Below are positions 15,878 to 23,937 of a stretch of DNA of 44,506 nucleotides, piece after piece. Numbering within the stretch: the first letter of the stretch is position 1; every line of letters begins with the position of its first letter. The position numbers and the translations under genes were made by a program. Source of the DNA: an uncultured Selenomonadales bacterium. Lineage in GTDB: Bacteria; Bacillota; Clostridia; Christensenellales; QALW01. A model generated the notes under the pieces. That model saw only the letters and a program-made list of their open reading frames with translations. It made no database searches and was not told the origin of the DNA. The DNA lies in NCBI GenBank assembly GCA_905200615.1, contig CAJKLB010000015.1, forward strand, positions 1 to 44,506. The letters run 5' to 3'.

Positions 15878-17476
15878 ATGAAAAAACTGTTTATTGTATT
15901 TTTTTCACTGCTGACAGTATTGCTCTTTACCATGATTTTTGCAATAGCCGGTTTCAACACTTCTTCGGTATATTTTGAAAAGTCCAAAATATACCATATG
16001 CCCTCTACACAAATTATTTTTGAGCATGGTTTTTTTAATATTGTATATTTTAAGAATGATCAAATTTTAGATAAAACCTTGATTTTTTCCACTACCAACA
16101 TGCAGGTTGACGTAGATGTAAACAATCAATCCATCTACTCCTGCGGATATGAGGACGATACACCTAACTTTATAAAATCTACCGGCACCGTATATCATAT
16201 TGTAAAACTTCCCGAAGATTACAATGATTCTGCCGTTCGTATCAAAACGGTTCCTCTTTCTGAAAAAAATCCCTCCAATTTTCATCTGTCAATATACGGC
16301 GGCAGCTATTCCGCCTGTTTAGTTCAGCTTTTCTTATGGGCGCTGCCGATGATGCTTTCAGCGATTATTCTCTTATTCTGCGCCGTCATTCTGCTGATCG
16401 CCTATTTTAAATATTTAAGAAAAATGCCCAACATGAACAAAAGCGGCTTGGCAGCACTGATTTTGCTGGCGGTTTTTCTTTCCGTTTGGCTGTTAAATTT
16501 AGAATACGGATTGCAATTCTTTATCGGCAATCCCTATATTATCTATTTTATATCAGCTTTCAGCTTTCTTCTGTTGCCCATTCCTTTTTGTATTTTTCTG
16601 CACTCTTTATGCCAAAGCAAAATGAAAAAAGGCCTGCTTCTCTTTATATGGATTTTTATGGCAAACGCGCTGCTTAACTGGATTATTCAAATTTTTACCC
16701 CGTGGGATATGTTCTATTTAAAGCCTTTTACTTACGTGCTGATGTTTTTGAATTATTTGTATGCCGTTTTTATATGTCTGTACGAAAGAATCAAACAAAA
16801 GAACCGCATTATGAAAAAGTTTGCTGCTCCGCTTATCCTTCTGGGATTGATTGTTGCTTTCTATATTTTGATGCTTACAAACGGAGATCCCGATATCATT
16901 CCCTATCCTCTGACTTATATCCTTTTACTTTCATTTTTAATCTACGCGCACACTTTTATTCAAAACTATCGCGTTACAAACACCCGAATAGAAACCGCGC
17001 GTTATTATGAAGAGCTGGCGCAGGAAGATATTCTTTGCGGGGTAAAAAGCCGAAACGCCTATAAAGAAATGCTTCCGCAACTTGAAAAAGACGGTAAAAA
17101 TCCCCGATATCATGTCGCTGTCAGCTTTGATATCGATAACCTAAAAAAGATAAATGAATCTTCGGGCGAGACTGCCGGAGACCTTGCCCTGTGTACTTGC
17201 TGTCACTGTATCAAGAAAGTCTTCCCCTTAAACGGCGTGTGCTACCGCACCGACGGCGACGATTTTGTTTACATGATAGAAGACTTGATCGGCACCGGAA
17301 TTATCATAGAACAATTTCTTTCGCTTGTTGAAAAACTCAGCCAAGACTCCGGAATTTCTTTCTGTGTTGACTGCGGTTACGCATTTTTTGATGACGAACG
17401 GGATTCCTCTTTTCAAGATACAATACGGCGCAGTAAAGAAGATCTATTGCAAAACAGAAAAAGAAAAGAGGAATAA
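15878..17476 (+). CDS. Membrane protein with 7TM-like sensor and degenerate GGDEF domain
   Basis: This 532-residue protein has an N-terminal signal anchor (about 4-25), an extracytoplasmic domain to about 145, roughly seven hydrophobic helices (about 150-360) and a C-terminal GGDEF-like domain. Domain landmarks are QEDILCGVKSRNAY near 382, FDIDNLKKINESSG near 417 and YRTDGDDF at 456-463. In active diguanylate cyclases the last is RxGGDEF; here it is DGDDF, so cyclase activity is doubtful and it may only bind nucleotide. The layout is like 7TMR-DISM diguanylate cyclases. AAAGGAG lies seven bases before ATG. A terminator follows, so it is monocistronic. Confidence 0.8.
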   Translation: MKKLFIVFFSLLTVLLFTMIFAIAGFNTSSVYFEKSKIYHMPSTQIIFEHGFFNIVYFKNDQILDKTLIFSTTNMQVDVDVNNQSIYSCGYEDDTPNFIKSTGTVYHIVKLPEDYNDSAVRIKTVPLSEKNPSNFHLSIYGGSYSACLVQLFLWALPMMLSAIILLFCAVILLIAYFKYLRKMPNMNKSGLAALILLAVFLSVWLLNLEYGLQFFIGNPYIIYFISAFSFLLLPIPFCIFLHSLCQSKMKKGLLLFIWIFMANALLNWIIQIFTPWDMFYLKPFTYVLMFLNYLYAVFICLYERIKQKNRIMKKFAAPLILLGLIVAFYILMLTNGDPDIIPYPLTYILLLSFLIYAHTFIQNYRVTNTRIETARYYEELAQEDILCGVKSRNAYKEMLPQLEKDGKNPRYHVAVSFDIDNLKKINESSGETAGDLALCTCCHCIKKVFPLNGVCYRTDGDDFVYMIEDLIGTGIIIEQFLSLVEKLSQDSGISFCVDCGYAFFDDERDSSFQDTIRRSKEDLLQNRKRKEE

Positions 17477-17556
17477 AGCCAACCGCTGCAGCCATCAAGT
17501 GCCATGTTTTTTTAAATCTTTTGCATTCTTTGATCGGATAAAGCCGCCGCCTTGAT

Positions 17557-17600
17557 AAAAAGCGCCTGTCAAGCCAATGAAAACAGGCGCTTTAAAATTA
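17557..17600 (+). terminator. Intrinsic terminator after the GGDEF-like gene
   Basis: Perfect 10-bp stem AAGCGCCTGT (17560-17569) and ACAGGCGCTT (17584-17593), then TTTAAAATT. The T tract is short but the stem is strong. Confidence 0.7.
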
Positions 17601-17642
17601 TGATAAACAGAACTTTAAAACTGTTTTCATCAACAGTCTTTC

Positions 17643-18084
17643 AGCGTATCGAAAAAATCATACGGCAAAAAAGTCATAAAATTAAATTTTTATCTGCCTT
17701 TTCAAATGGTGATGCGATGCCGTAGCCCCCGGCTCTCCGAAAAAGACGCAACCCAAAAGACTACAGGAGAAGCATAAAACGGACATCTACCGATGAGGAG
17801 CCCCCAATACATAAAAAATTTTTGTACTAATGGCCCTTCACCAACAAGTTTTCTACAGACTGTTTTCATCAGCAGTCCCAGACTGCAGATAGCCCTGAAA
17901 TTTTTACGGCGGCAACGCCGCATTTTGGTTTTCCGACGGCGTGTCGGAAAACCTTCTTATAAGCGAAAAACCGCTTGATAAGCGGTTTTTCAAAGGCATA
18001 GGGATAGTGTGCAGTCCCAAAATCAACGATTTTCAAGCCGGTGGTATCCCCAACCAAGAGCGTGTTGACTGTGTCAACACGCTC
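17643..18084 (-). repeat. Dispersed hairpin-rich element, copy B
   Basis: This 442-base element is related to copy A through its right half and to copy C through its left half. Ends: CAGCGTATCGAAAAAATC at 17643 and a perfect 12-bp hairpin at 18058-18084 (GAGCGTGTTGAC, loop TGT, GTCAACACGCTC). In between are successive stems at 17858-17877, 17907-17920 (CGGCG, GCAA tetraloop, CGCCG), 17927-17953 (11 bp, loop GGCGT) and 17965-17991 (12 bp, loop GAT). It lies just after the surface-protein operon on the minus strand, where its stems with T tracts could also act as terminators. No transposase is present. Confidence 0.65.
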
Positions 18085-18116
18085 AGGCTGTTTTCGTCAA
18101 AGCCTTTTGTTATGAT

Positions 18117-18866
18117 TCAGAATCTTTTTTCTTTTTTCTTTTTATTTTTTACAAAAACAACAACCAATACAGCGGCAATAATAACAACTGCCGCGCCCCC
18201 GGCAATGAACTCCCACGGGAACGTTTGGGACGATTGGAGTTCGGGCGCCTCCGTTTCTATCGGTGTAGCTTCAGGCGTTGCCGTCATAGAAGGAGTTTGG
18301 GTGGGCTGTACCTCTGCAGGCGTCGGTGTTGCGCTTGGCGTAGCCTGCGGTGGCTCCGTCGCAACAATCTCCGCTTCTTCGGGGAATTCAGCCAGTGATC
18401 CCGAGCAATATTTTCCTTCCACAAGATCGCTCATCGGGGAAAGATTAGAAGCGTAATCCACTTTTTCATCTCCCTGCAAATAAAGAACCGTATTCTCGGA
18501 AATTTCCCGAAGTTCCAGCAGATACCACACCGCATCTGCGGTAATCCCCGCAATTTCCACCGTTTCGCTGGTACCCGGTTCGATATAAACAAAATCCGAT
18601 GTTCCCACGGTAAGCCATCCTTCGCCTTCCCGCGTAGAAAGGAAGCAGTAAAATTCCTCCGGTCCTCCATTATATACAGTAACTGAAAGAATATCCCCCT
18701 CCTCCAGTTTACCGGTATACGCATTCACACTGATCCAGCCGCTGCCGTCGGGCGGCAGCTGGGAAAATGTAAATTTTACGCAATTATTTCCTGCCGCGAA
18801 TACGCTTACCGCCAAACAAAAGCAAGTAAAAAACACGGTCAATAACAATAATATTACTTTTTTCAT
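18117..18866 (-). CDS. Membrane-anchored surface protein, single-copy version of an unnamed domain
   Basis: This 249-residue protein has a signal peptide (cleavage likely after VFA, about residue 24), an ectodomain (about 28-153), a Pro/Thr/Glu-rich spacer (about 165-212) and a C-terminal membrane helix (219-239) with the basic tail NKKKKEKRF. The ectodomain matches the repeats of the adjacent larger protein: a G-W/F aromatic opening, a T-V-x-N-x-G strand, E/PAG/PGTS ETVE, a YLL/YYFYL strand and a VDYASNLSP/VDYTALTAS ending. No LPXTG motif is present. It follows the larger gene by 38 bases in the same operon. Function is unknown; a cell-surface binding or structural role fits. Confidence 0.8.
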   Translation of the reverse strand: MKKVILLLLTVFFTCFCLAVSVFAAGNNCVKFTFSQLPPDGSGWISVNAYTGKLEEGDILSVTVYNGGPEEFYCFLSTREGEGWLTVGTSDFVYIEPGTSETVEIAGITADAVWYLLELREISENTVLYLQGDEKVDYASNLSPMSDLVEGKYCSGSLAEFPEEAEIVATEPPQATPSATPTPAEVQPTQTPSMTATPEATPIETEAPELQSSQTFPWEFIAGGAAVVIIAAVLVVVFVKNKKKKEKRF

Positions 18867-18904
18867 AGAACTTCTCCTTTTAACAAAAATCCTTTTTCCG
18901 CTTT

Positions 18905-21187
18905 TTATTGACGCTGTTTTCTCTTCTTTGTCGTCAGCAAAAGCACCGAACTGGAAAGCAAACCTATGATTGCCGGCATAAACAACGTCATATCTCCGTC
19001 CTCAGAGGGTTGCGCCGCGCTTTCCTTTGCTACCGCCTTATATACAACCGCGTCTTCCGCGATAAACCGCAGTGTTTTTTCACCGGCTGCGGCAATACCG
19101 TTCTTTTCCCATCCGCCGATTTCCATTCCTTCGGGCGCATAAGCTATGATCTCTATCTTTGTTCCCGGAATAAAAGCAACCGAATCCAAACTTTCCACTT
19201 TCGTATACGAAGCAAACACACTGTCGTTTACGCTCACCGTATAAGCAATGCCCTGATTCTTTTCCAAGGTAAGCAAAGCAGCCGCAACCCGCTCGGTAGA
19301 TGCGGTAAACGTATCCGCGCCGGTTCCCTCCATTCCGACGGGAGTAAACACCGAATAATCGAGATCGATATGATTAAAAACCAAGCGAATCTTTGATGTT
19401 TTAGTAAGTCCTTCTAAATAGATATAATAGATATCTCCCGTCTCGGTTACAGCCATATTCATAAATTCTATCGTACGGCTTTCCCCCGCGGGAATCGTTA
19501 CTTTCTCATTTTGTGCAATGGTCTCCCACCGACTGTTCACTACACGAAGCACCGCCGAAACACTGCTGTCTCCTTCATTATATAGCGTAGCCGAAAGACG
19601 AGAATCTCCCTCCGCCGTAAACGTCAGGTTTTGTGCTTGGCTAAGCCAGAAATTTCCGCTTGTTTGCGTAAGGTTATCATGAAAAGTCAATGTCACTCCG
19701 TTTTGAACTTTAACGATATCGCTTATCCAAGCGCGCAGCTGAATATCGTTTCGCGCAACGAACTGATACACCTTATCTTCTTTACCGGAATCTGTTTCCA
19801 GTCCTTCTACATTTGTTCCTACGGCCTCTACCTGAACCAGTGTACCGGCCGGAACGACTTCTTCAAAACTGGAAACATTATTGATTTGCGGATTTTTTAC
19901 GCCGTGAAAAGTCACATGATATGCCGCGCCTTCTACCGCCGCACCGCTTACGGTGACGGCTTTGGCCGCATCGGCCTTTACGGTAAAGGTATCCGCGCCC
20001 GTTCCCTGCATAGAGGACGCCGTCAGAGCGGAATAATCCATCTCTGTTCCGCTGGCGAAAAAGCCTACCTTTGAAGTCGACGTTAGGTCACTCAAGTGAA
20101 GGTATACCACATCTCCCGCGGCAAGCGCGACCTGTTCCGCTTCAATGGTAGCGATACCTCCCGCCGGAACGGTAATACTCTGTACAAAGCGAACTTCCGT
20201 AAAAGAGGACGAAACCACCCGGAACATAGCGGTTATCGCCTCGGTATCATAGTTGATAAAAGTAATCGCGGCCTTTTTTTCTCCCTCATCGCCGTAAAAC
20301 ATGGCAAGCCCTGTATCATTCAACCAGAAATCTCCCTCGGATGCTGATAAATTGGAATGAAACTCCAAGTATGTGCCGTTTGCTATCGTTTCCTCTGTCT
20401 TTACCGCCACAGCTTTTACCGTAATATCCGCCTCAGCCGTAAAGGTATAACGGGAAAGTCTTGTAACCATCTTTTCGCCCGAAATGAAAGAATCAACAGA
20501 ATACCCGGTCTCCGGTGAAGCGACTACCTGTATCGTATCTCCTTGAGCAACCGAAAAAGTTCCGCCGTTTTGATTTCTGTAAATACTGAAAATACTGTTA
20601 TTGAGCGAAACCGTATATTGAACATGTTCCGTTTTCTCCAGTACAAGCTCACAAACTTGCGCGTAAAGCACCACCGCGGTGAAGGCGGAAGCTCCCGGTC
20701 CCTGCATAGAGGACGCCGTCAGCGCAGTGTAATCCACCGCCGCGTAATTGGCTTTAAAGGAAATCTTTGTGGTTTGCGTAAGACCGGAAAGATAGAAATA
20801 ATAAACATCGCTTTCCGAGACATTCAAATTCATCAGTTCCGTATTAGCGCTTTGTCCCGCGGGAACGGTTACCGTTACGGATCCCCGTGTATGCTGAAAG
20901 TCAGAAGATACCACTTTTAATGTAGCATTTACCGCATTTTCTCCATGATTGGTAAACGTAAGGGACATGCGCTTATCGCCATTCTCATTTTCGGTGAACA
21001 GCATCTGCTTGCCGGTAGCATCAAGCCAGAAATTTCCCGACGTCGTATTTCCCAGACTGCTGTTAAACGTAAGCATTACGCCGTTCTGCGCCGTCTCCGC
21101 GCGAACACCGGGTATTTTTGCAATCAATATAGTGCCCACTAAGCATACCGCCAAAAAAACTGAAACGCAAAATTGAAATCGTTTCAT
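18905..21187 (-). CDS. Large surface protein with three A-B domain repeats
   Basis: This 760-residue protein has a signal peptide (cleavage after PGVRA, residue 30), three alternating modules and a C-terminal membrane helix (about 734-752) with the basic tail KKRKQRQ. The A domains are at about 35-170, 270-402 and 495-629. Each opens with NGV/NGT-x-L-x-F, contains GNFWL or GDFWL and VPAG/IPAG, and ends with DYTAL/DYSAL plus SMQG-x-GA or GMEGTGA. The B domains (about 181-264, 417-494, 638-722) have YTVS-N/Y-H-V plus a strand pattern like bacterial Ig-like or Flg_new repeats. I do not recognise the A domain. It is first in a two-gene operon; the second gene encodes one A-like domain. Confidence 0.82.
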   Translation of the reverse strand: MKRFQFCVSVFLAVCLVGTILIAKIPGVRAETAQNGVMLTFNSSLGNTTSGNFWLDATGKQMLFTENENGDKRMSLTFTNHGENAVNATLKVVSSDFQHTRGSVTVTVPAGQSANTELMNLNVSESDVYYFYLSGLTQTTKISFKANYAAVDYTALTASSMQGPGASAFTAVVLYAQVCELVLEKTEHVQYTVSLNNSIFSIYRNQNGGTFSVAQGDTIQVVASPETGYSVDSFISGEKMVTRLSRYTFTAEADITVKAVAVKTEETIANGTYLEFHSNLSASEGDFWLNDTGLAMFYGDEGEKKAAITFINYDTEAITAMFRVVSSSFTEVRFVQSITVPAGGIATIEAEQVALAAGDVVYLHLSDLTSTSKVGFFASGTEMDYSALTASSMQGTGADTFTVKADAAKAVTVSGAAVEGAAYHVTFHGVKNPQINNVSSFEEVVPAGTLVQVEAVGTNVEGLETDSGKEDKVYQFVARNDIQLRAWISDIVKVQNGVTLTFHDNLTQTSGNFWLSQAQNLTFTAEGDSRLSATLYNEGDSSVSAVLRVVNSRWETIAQNEKVTIPAGESRTIEFMNMAVTETGDIYYIYLEGLTKTSKIRLVFNHIDLDYSVFTPVGMEGTGADTFTASTERVAAALLTLEKNQGIAYTVSVNDSVFASYTKVESLDSVAFIPGTKIEIIAYAPEGMEIGGWEKNGIAAAGEKTLRFIAEDAVVYKAVAKESAAQPSEDGDMTLFMPAIIGLLSSSVLLLTTKKRKQRQ

Positions 21188-21224
21188 ACTTACCTCTCCT
21201 ATTCTTCAATTGATATCTGTCTTT

Positions 21225-21253
21225 ATTATGCTTTTTTATGAACTTTTTGTAAA
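21225..21253 (-). promoter_or_regulatory. Sigma-A promoter for the surface-protein operon
   Basis: On the minus strand TTTACA (21253-21248), 17 bases, CATAAT (21230-21225). The start codon is at 21187. Confidence 0.6.
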
Positions 21254-21388
21254 TAGTCATTAGTACAGTAATAATGAGCAAAAGTTACTTTTGCAAAAAT
21301 AAGTCCTTAAAAAAGCAATGAAAAACGCGGGCGACAGCGCTTTTTCGGCACTGTGAAATGTCTATTCATAAAATAAAAGAACGGCACA

Positions 21389-21424
21389 GAAAAAAATCAG
21401 CACGCTCATAAACAGGGCGTGCCG
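21389..21424 (-). terminator. Intrinsic terminator after the DegV gene
   Basis: On the minus strand GCACGC and GCGTGC form a stem with an 11-base loop, followed by TGATTTTTTTC. Confidence 0.75.
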
Positions 21425-21469
21425 ATAAGCATAACCGTAAAATACGAAAAATAAACGATAAAATTAAAG

Positions 21470-22333
21470 TTATTTCGTTATGGGCGCGATATCCTCAAAA
21501 CCGATAAGCAATCCCTTATTCTCGGCATAATAACTGCACAGACCGCTGGTGGGCGTTACCAAAATATCGCAATGCGGAAACTTTTCCGTTAGCGCGTCTT
21601 TTATATGCTGTACGCTCTCTTGGTTAAAGCAGTGACTGATAATCACTCTTCCGCCTTGAAACCCGCGAAGCAACATTTCTTCCAAAGCCTTTGTCAACAT
21701 GGAAATACGTCCTCTGGGTTTATATAAAAGACCTACGGTACCGGCTTCAGTGGCCGCGCCCAGCACCTTGATCTTCAACACACCGGCAATAACGCCTTTC
21801 AATTTACTTACACGTCCGTTTTTCACTAAATTATCCATGGATTCCAGCAAGAAAAGCAAATGGGTATGCTTGCGGTATTTCTCCCATTCCGAGCAAATTT
21901 CCTCCGGTGCCAAACCGGCGGCAATCAATTCAATCAGTTTCCTTGTCAAAAGTGAAATTTCCGGTCCGGCCGAAAGCGAATCAAGAATATATACCTTTTT
22001 ATCCGGTTCTCTTTCCATCAGCAGCTGTTTTGCTGATCTAGCGCTGGAAATACTTCCTGAAATCGTGCCGGAAATCGTTAAGGCAAAAGTACAGTCCGAT
22101 TGCGTAAAAGCGTTATACCATTCGTCAGGGCTGGGCGCCGCGCTTCCCGTTTTTCCCGGAAAATCAGCCATCTGCCGCATAAAATCCGCCACATCAAGTG
22201 TTTCATCATCTATAAATTCTTTTTCACCGATTTCCAGCTTTAACGGAACCCTGGTAAAAAAAATATTATCCGTTGTCCATTGGTTAATTGAGAGCAGATC
22301 ACAGCCTGAATCAATTACAATTCCATATTTCAT
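21470..22333 (-). CDS. DegV-family (fatty-acid-binding) protein
   Basis: This 287-residue cytoplasmic protein has the DegV fold. N-terminal DSGCDL, the GSAAPSPDEW stretch around residue 60, LTISGTISGSISSAR (about 80-95) and the strand DSLSAGPEISLL line the fatty-acid pocket in known members; the C-terminal half carries GLLYKPRGR and ISHCFNQE. DegV/FakB proteins hand fatty acids to a FakA kinase, but no fakA lies nearby, so the role is inferred from the family only. It has its own promoter with an unusual palindrome between -35 and -10, which suggests repression. Confidence 0.88.
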   Translation of the reverse strand: MKYGIVIDSGCDLLSINQWTTDNIFFTRVPLKLEIGEKEFIDDETLDVADFMRQMADFPGKTGSAAPSPDEWYNAFTQSDCTFALTISGTISGSISSARSAKQLLMEREPDKKVYILDSLSAGPEISLLTRKLIELIAAGLAPEEICSEWEKYRKHTHLLFLLESMDNLVKNGRVSKLKGVIAGVLKIKVLGAATEAGTVGLLYKPRGRISMLTKALEEMLLRGFQGGRVIISHCFNQESVQHIKDALTEKFPHCDILVTPTSGLCSYYAENKGLLIGFEDIAPITK

Positions 22334-22375
22334 AATATGACACCCCTCGACACATAGTATTTAAAACCAAGTAGT

Positions 22376-22404
22376 ATTGTACCACAAACCGTTTGTTATG
22401 ACAA
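22376..22404 (-). promoter_or_regulatory. DegV promoter with embedded palindromic operator
   Basis: On the minus strand TTGTCA (22404-22399), 17 bases, TACAAT (22381-22376). The spacer holds the perfect palindrome ACAAAC-C-GTTTGT (22384-22396), in the place where a repressor would block polymerase. Confidence 0.6.
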
Positions 22405-22430
22405 CCGATAAAATATAAATAAATAAAAAA

Positions 22431-22491
22431 TTTTTGCCGTAAAAACACAAAAAGCTTTTTTACGGCAAAAAAACCGCCCTTACGGACGGTT
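22431..22491. terminator. Tandem terminators after the GH4 gene
   Basis: Nearest the gene, AACCGTCC and GGGCGGTT (minus strand, 22491-22472, loop GTAA) are followed by a T tract. Beyond it a perfect 15-base inverted repeat (22431-22445 and 22457-22471) with A and T ends can work in both directions. Confidence 0.8.
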
Positions 22492-22497
22492 AAAATC

Positions 22498-23820
22498 TCA
22501 ATGATATTCCGGCAGCCAAGAACCGTGCTGAGCAATCAGTTCATCTACCATTTTCACAATGGTATCGATATCCAATTCGCTTGCGGTATGCGGATCCAGC
22601 ATAGCGGCTTGATAAATACGTTCTTTCTTTTTTGTAACAGCCGCGTCAATCGTCAGCAGCTGCACATTGATATTGGTCATATTCATTGCCGCCAGCTGAG
22701 GAGGAAGTTTTCCTACACTGCAGGGAGTAACGCCGCGTCCGTTTACCAGACAGGGAACCTCTACGCAGGCATCCTCCGGAAGATTTTCAATCAGGAAATT
22801 TTTATTCAGCACATTTCCGCCGATTTGATATGGTGTTCCGGTAACAACAGCCTCCATAATATGGGATGCATATTCACGGGAACGTTCGTGCTCAATGACA
22901 TCTTTATCAGCCAGTTCTGCGTATTGGGCGGTCCAGTCATTGATCTGTTTTATACAGCGGCGGGGATATTCATCCAAAGGAATATTATACCGGTCAATTA
23001 ATTCAGGGTATTTGGATTTTATGTAGAACATATTATATTCCGAATTATGCTCGCTGGATTCCGTACAGTAATAGCCCAGACGGCGAATATAATCATACCG
23101 CACAAGATCTTTGCTTTCACGGTCATTTTCCAACTTATCGAGCGCTCTTTTTTTAATTTCAGGATAGAGATCATTTCCGTCTTTATCCTTAATCTCCAGC
23201 AGCCAAGCCATATGATTGATACCGGCGATCAATTCTTTCCGACCTTCAAGCTTATCCTTCATACCAAGCATTTCAAGCAAATACTTTGAGCAGACCTGAA
23301 CACTGTGACACAATCCCACGGTTTTCACGCCTGTGTATCGCTGCATATACCCCGAAAGCATCGCCATAGGATTGGTATAATTCAAAAATAACGTATCGGG
23401 GCAAACTTCTTCCATATCCCGTGCGAAACCTTCCAATACGGGAATTGTGCGAAGTGTCCGCATAATACCGCCGATGCCCAAGGTATCAGCGATCGTTTGG
23501 CGCAGGCCATATTTTTTAGGAATTTCAAAATCAGTAATCGTGCAGGGATCATATCCGCCTACCTGGATCGCGTTTACTACAAAATCAGCATCTTTCAAAG
23601 CGGCTTTTCTGTTTTCCACACCGCAGTATGGCGTTATTACAGCTGGATTTCCTTTTCCTTTATTGATCGCGCGCAGGATAGATTCGCTTTCCTTTAAGCG
23701 TTTGGGATCAATATCATAGATGGCAAACTCACTGTTTTTTAGAACCTCGGAACATAGGCAATCACCGATAACATTTCTGGCAAAGACGGTGCTTCCCGCA
23801 CCCATAAAAGTTATTTTCAT
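22498..23820 (-). CDS. Glycoside hydrolase family 4 (alpha-galactosidase MelA-like)
   Basis: This 440-residue GH4 enzyme cleaves glycosides by the NAD- and Mn-dependent oxidation-elimination mechanism. The NAD-binding MGAGS is at residues 6-10, NYTNPM at 147-152, the Mn-binding cysteine is Cys171 in CHSVQ and His203 lies in NHMAW. CHSVQ is typical of the MelA and AglA branch; substrate (alpha-galactoside, alpha-glucoside or galacturonide) is not certain. The gene is divergent from an AraC-type regulator across 117 bases, a layout typical of a substrate-induced catabolic gene. The protein is cytoplasmic, so a transporter for the oligosaccharide must be elsewhere. A consensus extended -10 lies upstream. 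Confidence 0.88.
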   Translation of the reverse strand: MKITFMGAGSTVFARNVIGDCLCSEVLKNSEFAIYDIDPKRLKESESILRAINKGKGNPAVITPYCGVENRKAALKDADFVVNAIQVGGYDPCTITDFEIPKKYGLRQTIADTLGIGGIMRTLRTIPVLEGFARDMEEVCPDTLFLNYTNPMAMLSGYMQRYTGVKTVGLCHSVQVCSKYLLEMLGMKDKLEGRKELIAGINHMAWLLEIKDKDGNDLYPEIKKRALDKLENDRESKDLVRYDYIRRLGYYCTESSEHNSEYNMFYIKSKYPELIDRYNIPLDEYPRRCIKQINDWTAQYAELADKDVIEHERSREYASHIMEAVVTGTPYQIGGNVLNKNFLIENLPEDACVEVPCLVNGRGVTPCSVGKLPPQLAAMNMTNINVQLLTIDAAVTKKKERIYQAAMLDPHTASELDIDTIVKMVDELIAQHGSWLPEYH

Positions 23821-23848
23821 AAAAAACTCCTCCTTTTTTCAATACGGT

Positions 23849-23854
23849 ATTATA
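23849..23854 (-). promoter_or_regulatory. Extended -10 of the GH4 gene
   Basis: On the minus strand TGG precedes TATAAT (23854-23849), with no good -35 at the expected place. Weak -35 and strong -10 fit an activator-dependent promoter, here probably the AraC protein. Confidence 0.5.
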
Positions 23855-23877
23855 CCATTGACTTGATTAAATTTGTA

Positions 23878-23907
23878 TTGCAGAATATGAGAAACGTATG
23901 TTATAAT
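23878..23907 (+). promoter_or_regulatory. Promoter of the AraC-type regulator
   Basis: TTGCAG (23878-23883), 18 bases, TATAAT (23902-23907) with an extended TGT before it. Confidence 0.5.
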
Positions 23908-23937
23908 GTGAGATAATGAAAGGAATGTGACCAAAAA

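Larger units (their letters stand above)
17477..18116. other. 640-base gap with terminator and dispersed element B
   Basis: It holds the terminator of the GGDEF-like gene, a small hairpin at 17621-17638, element B (17643-18084) and a further hairpin at 18086-18104. Short frames in the region are not supported as genes. Confidence 0.65.

Noticed and set aside
17869..18456. Open frames crossing element B and the start of the surface-protein gene
   Set aside because: One frame is antisense to the small surface protein and others lie in the hairpin array. No ribosome binding site or family match.
18905..21187. LPXTG cell-wall anchor in the large surface protein
   Set aside because: There is a C-terminal hydrophobic helix and basic tail but no LPXTG or close variant before it.
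18905..21187. Repeats as a CRISPR array
   Set aside because: The repeated units are protein-coding and about 670 bases apart. No short direct repeats with regular spacers were found in the window.
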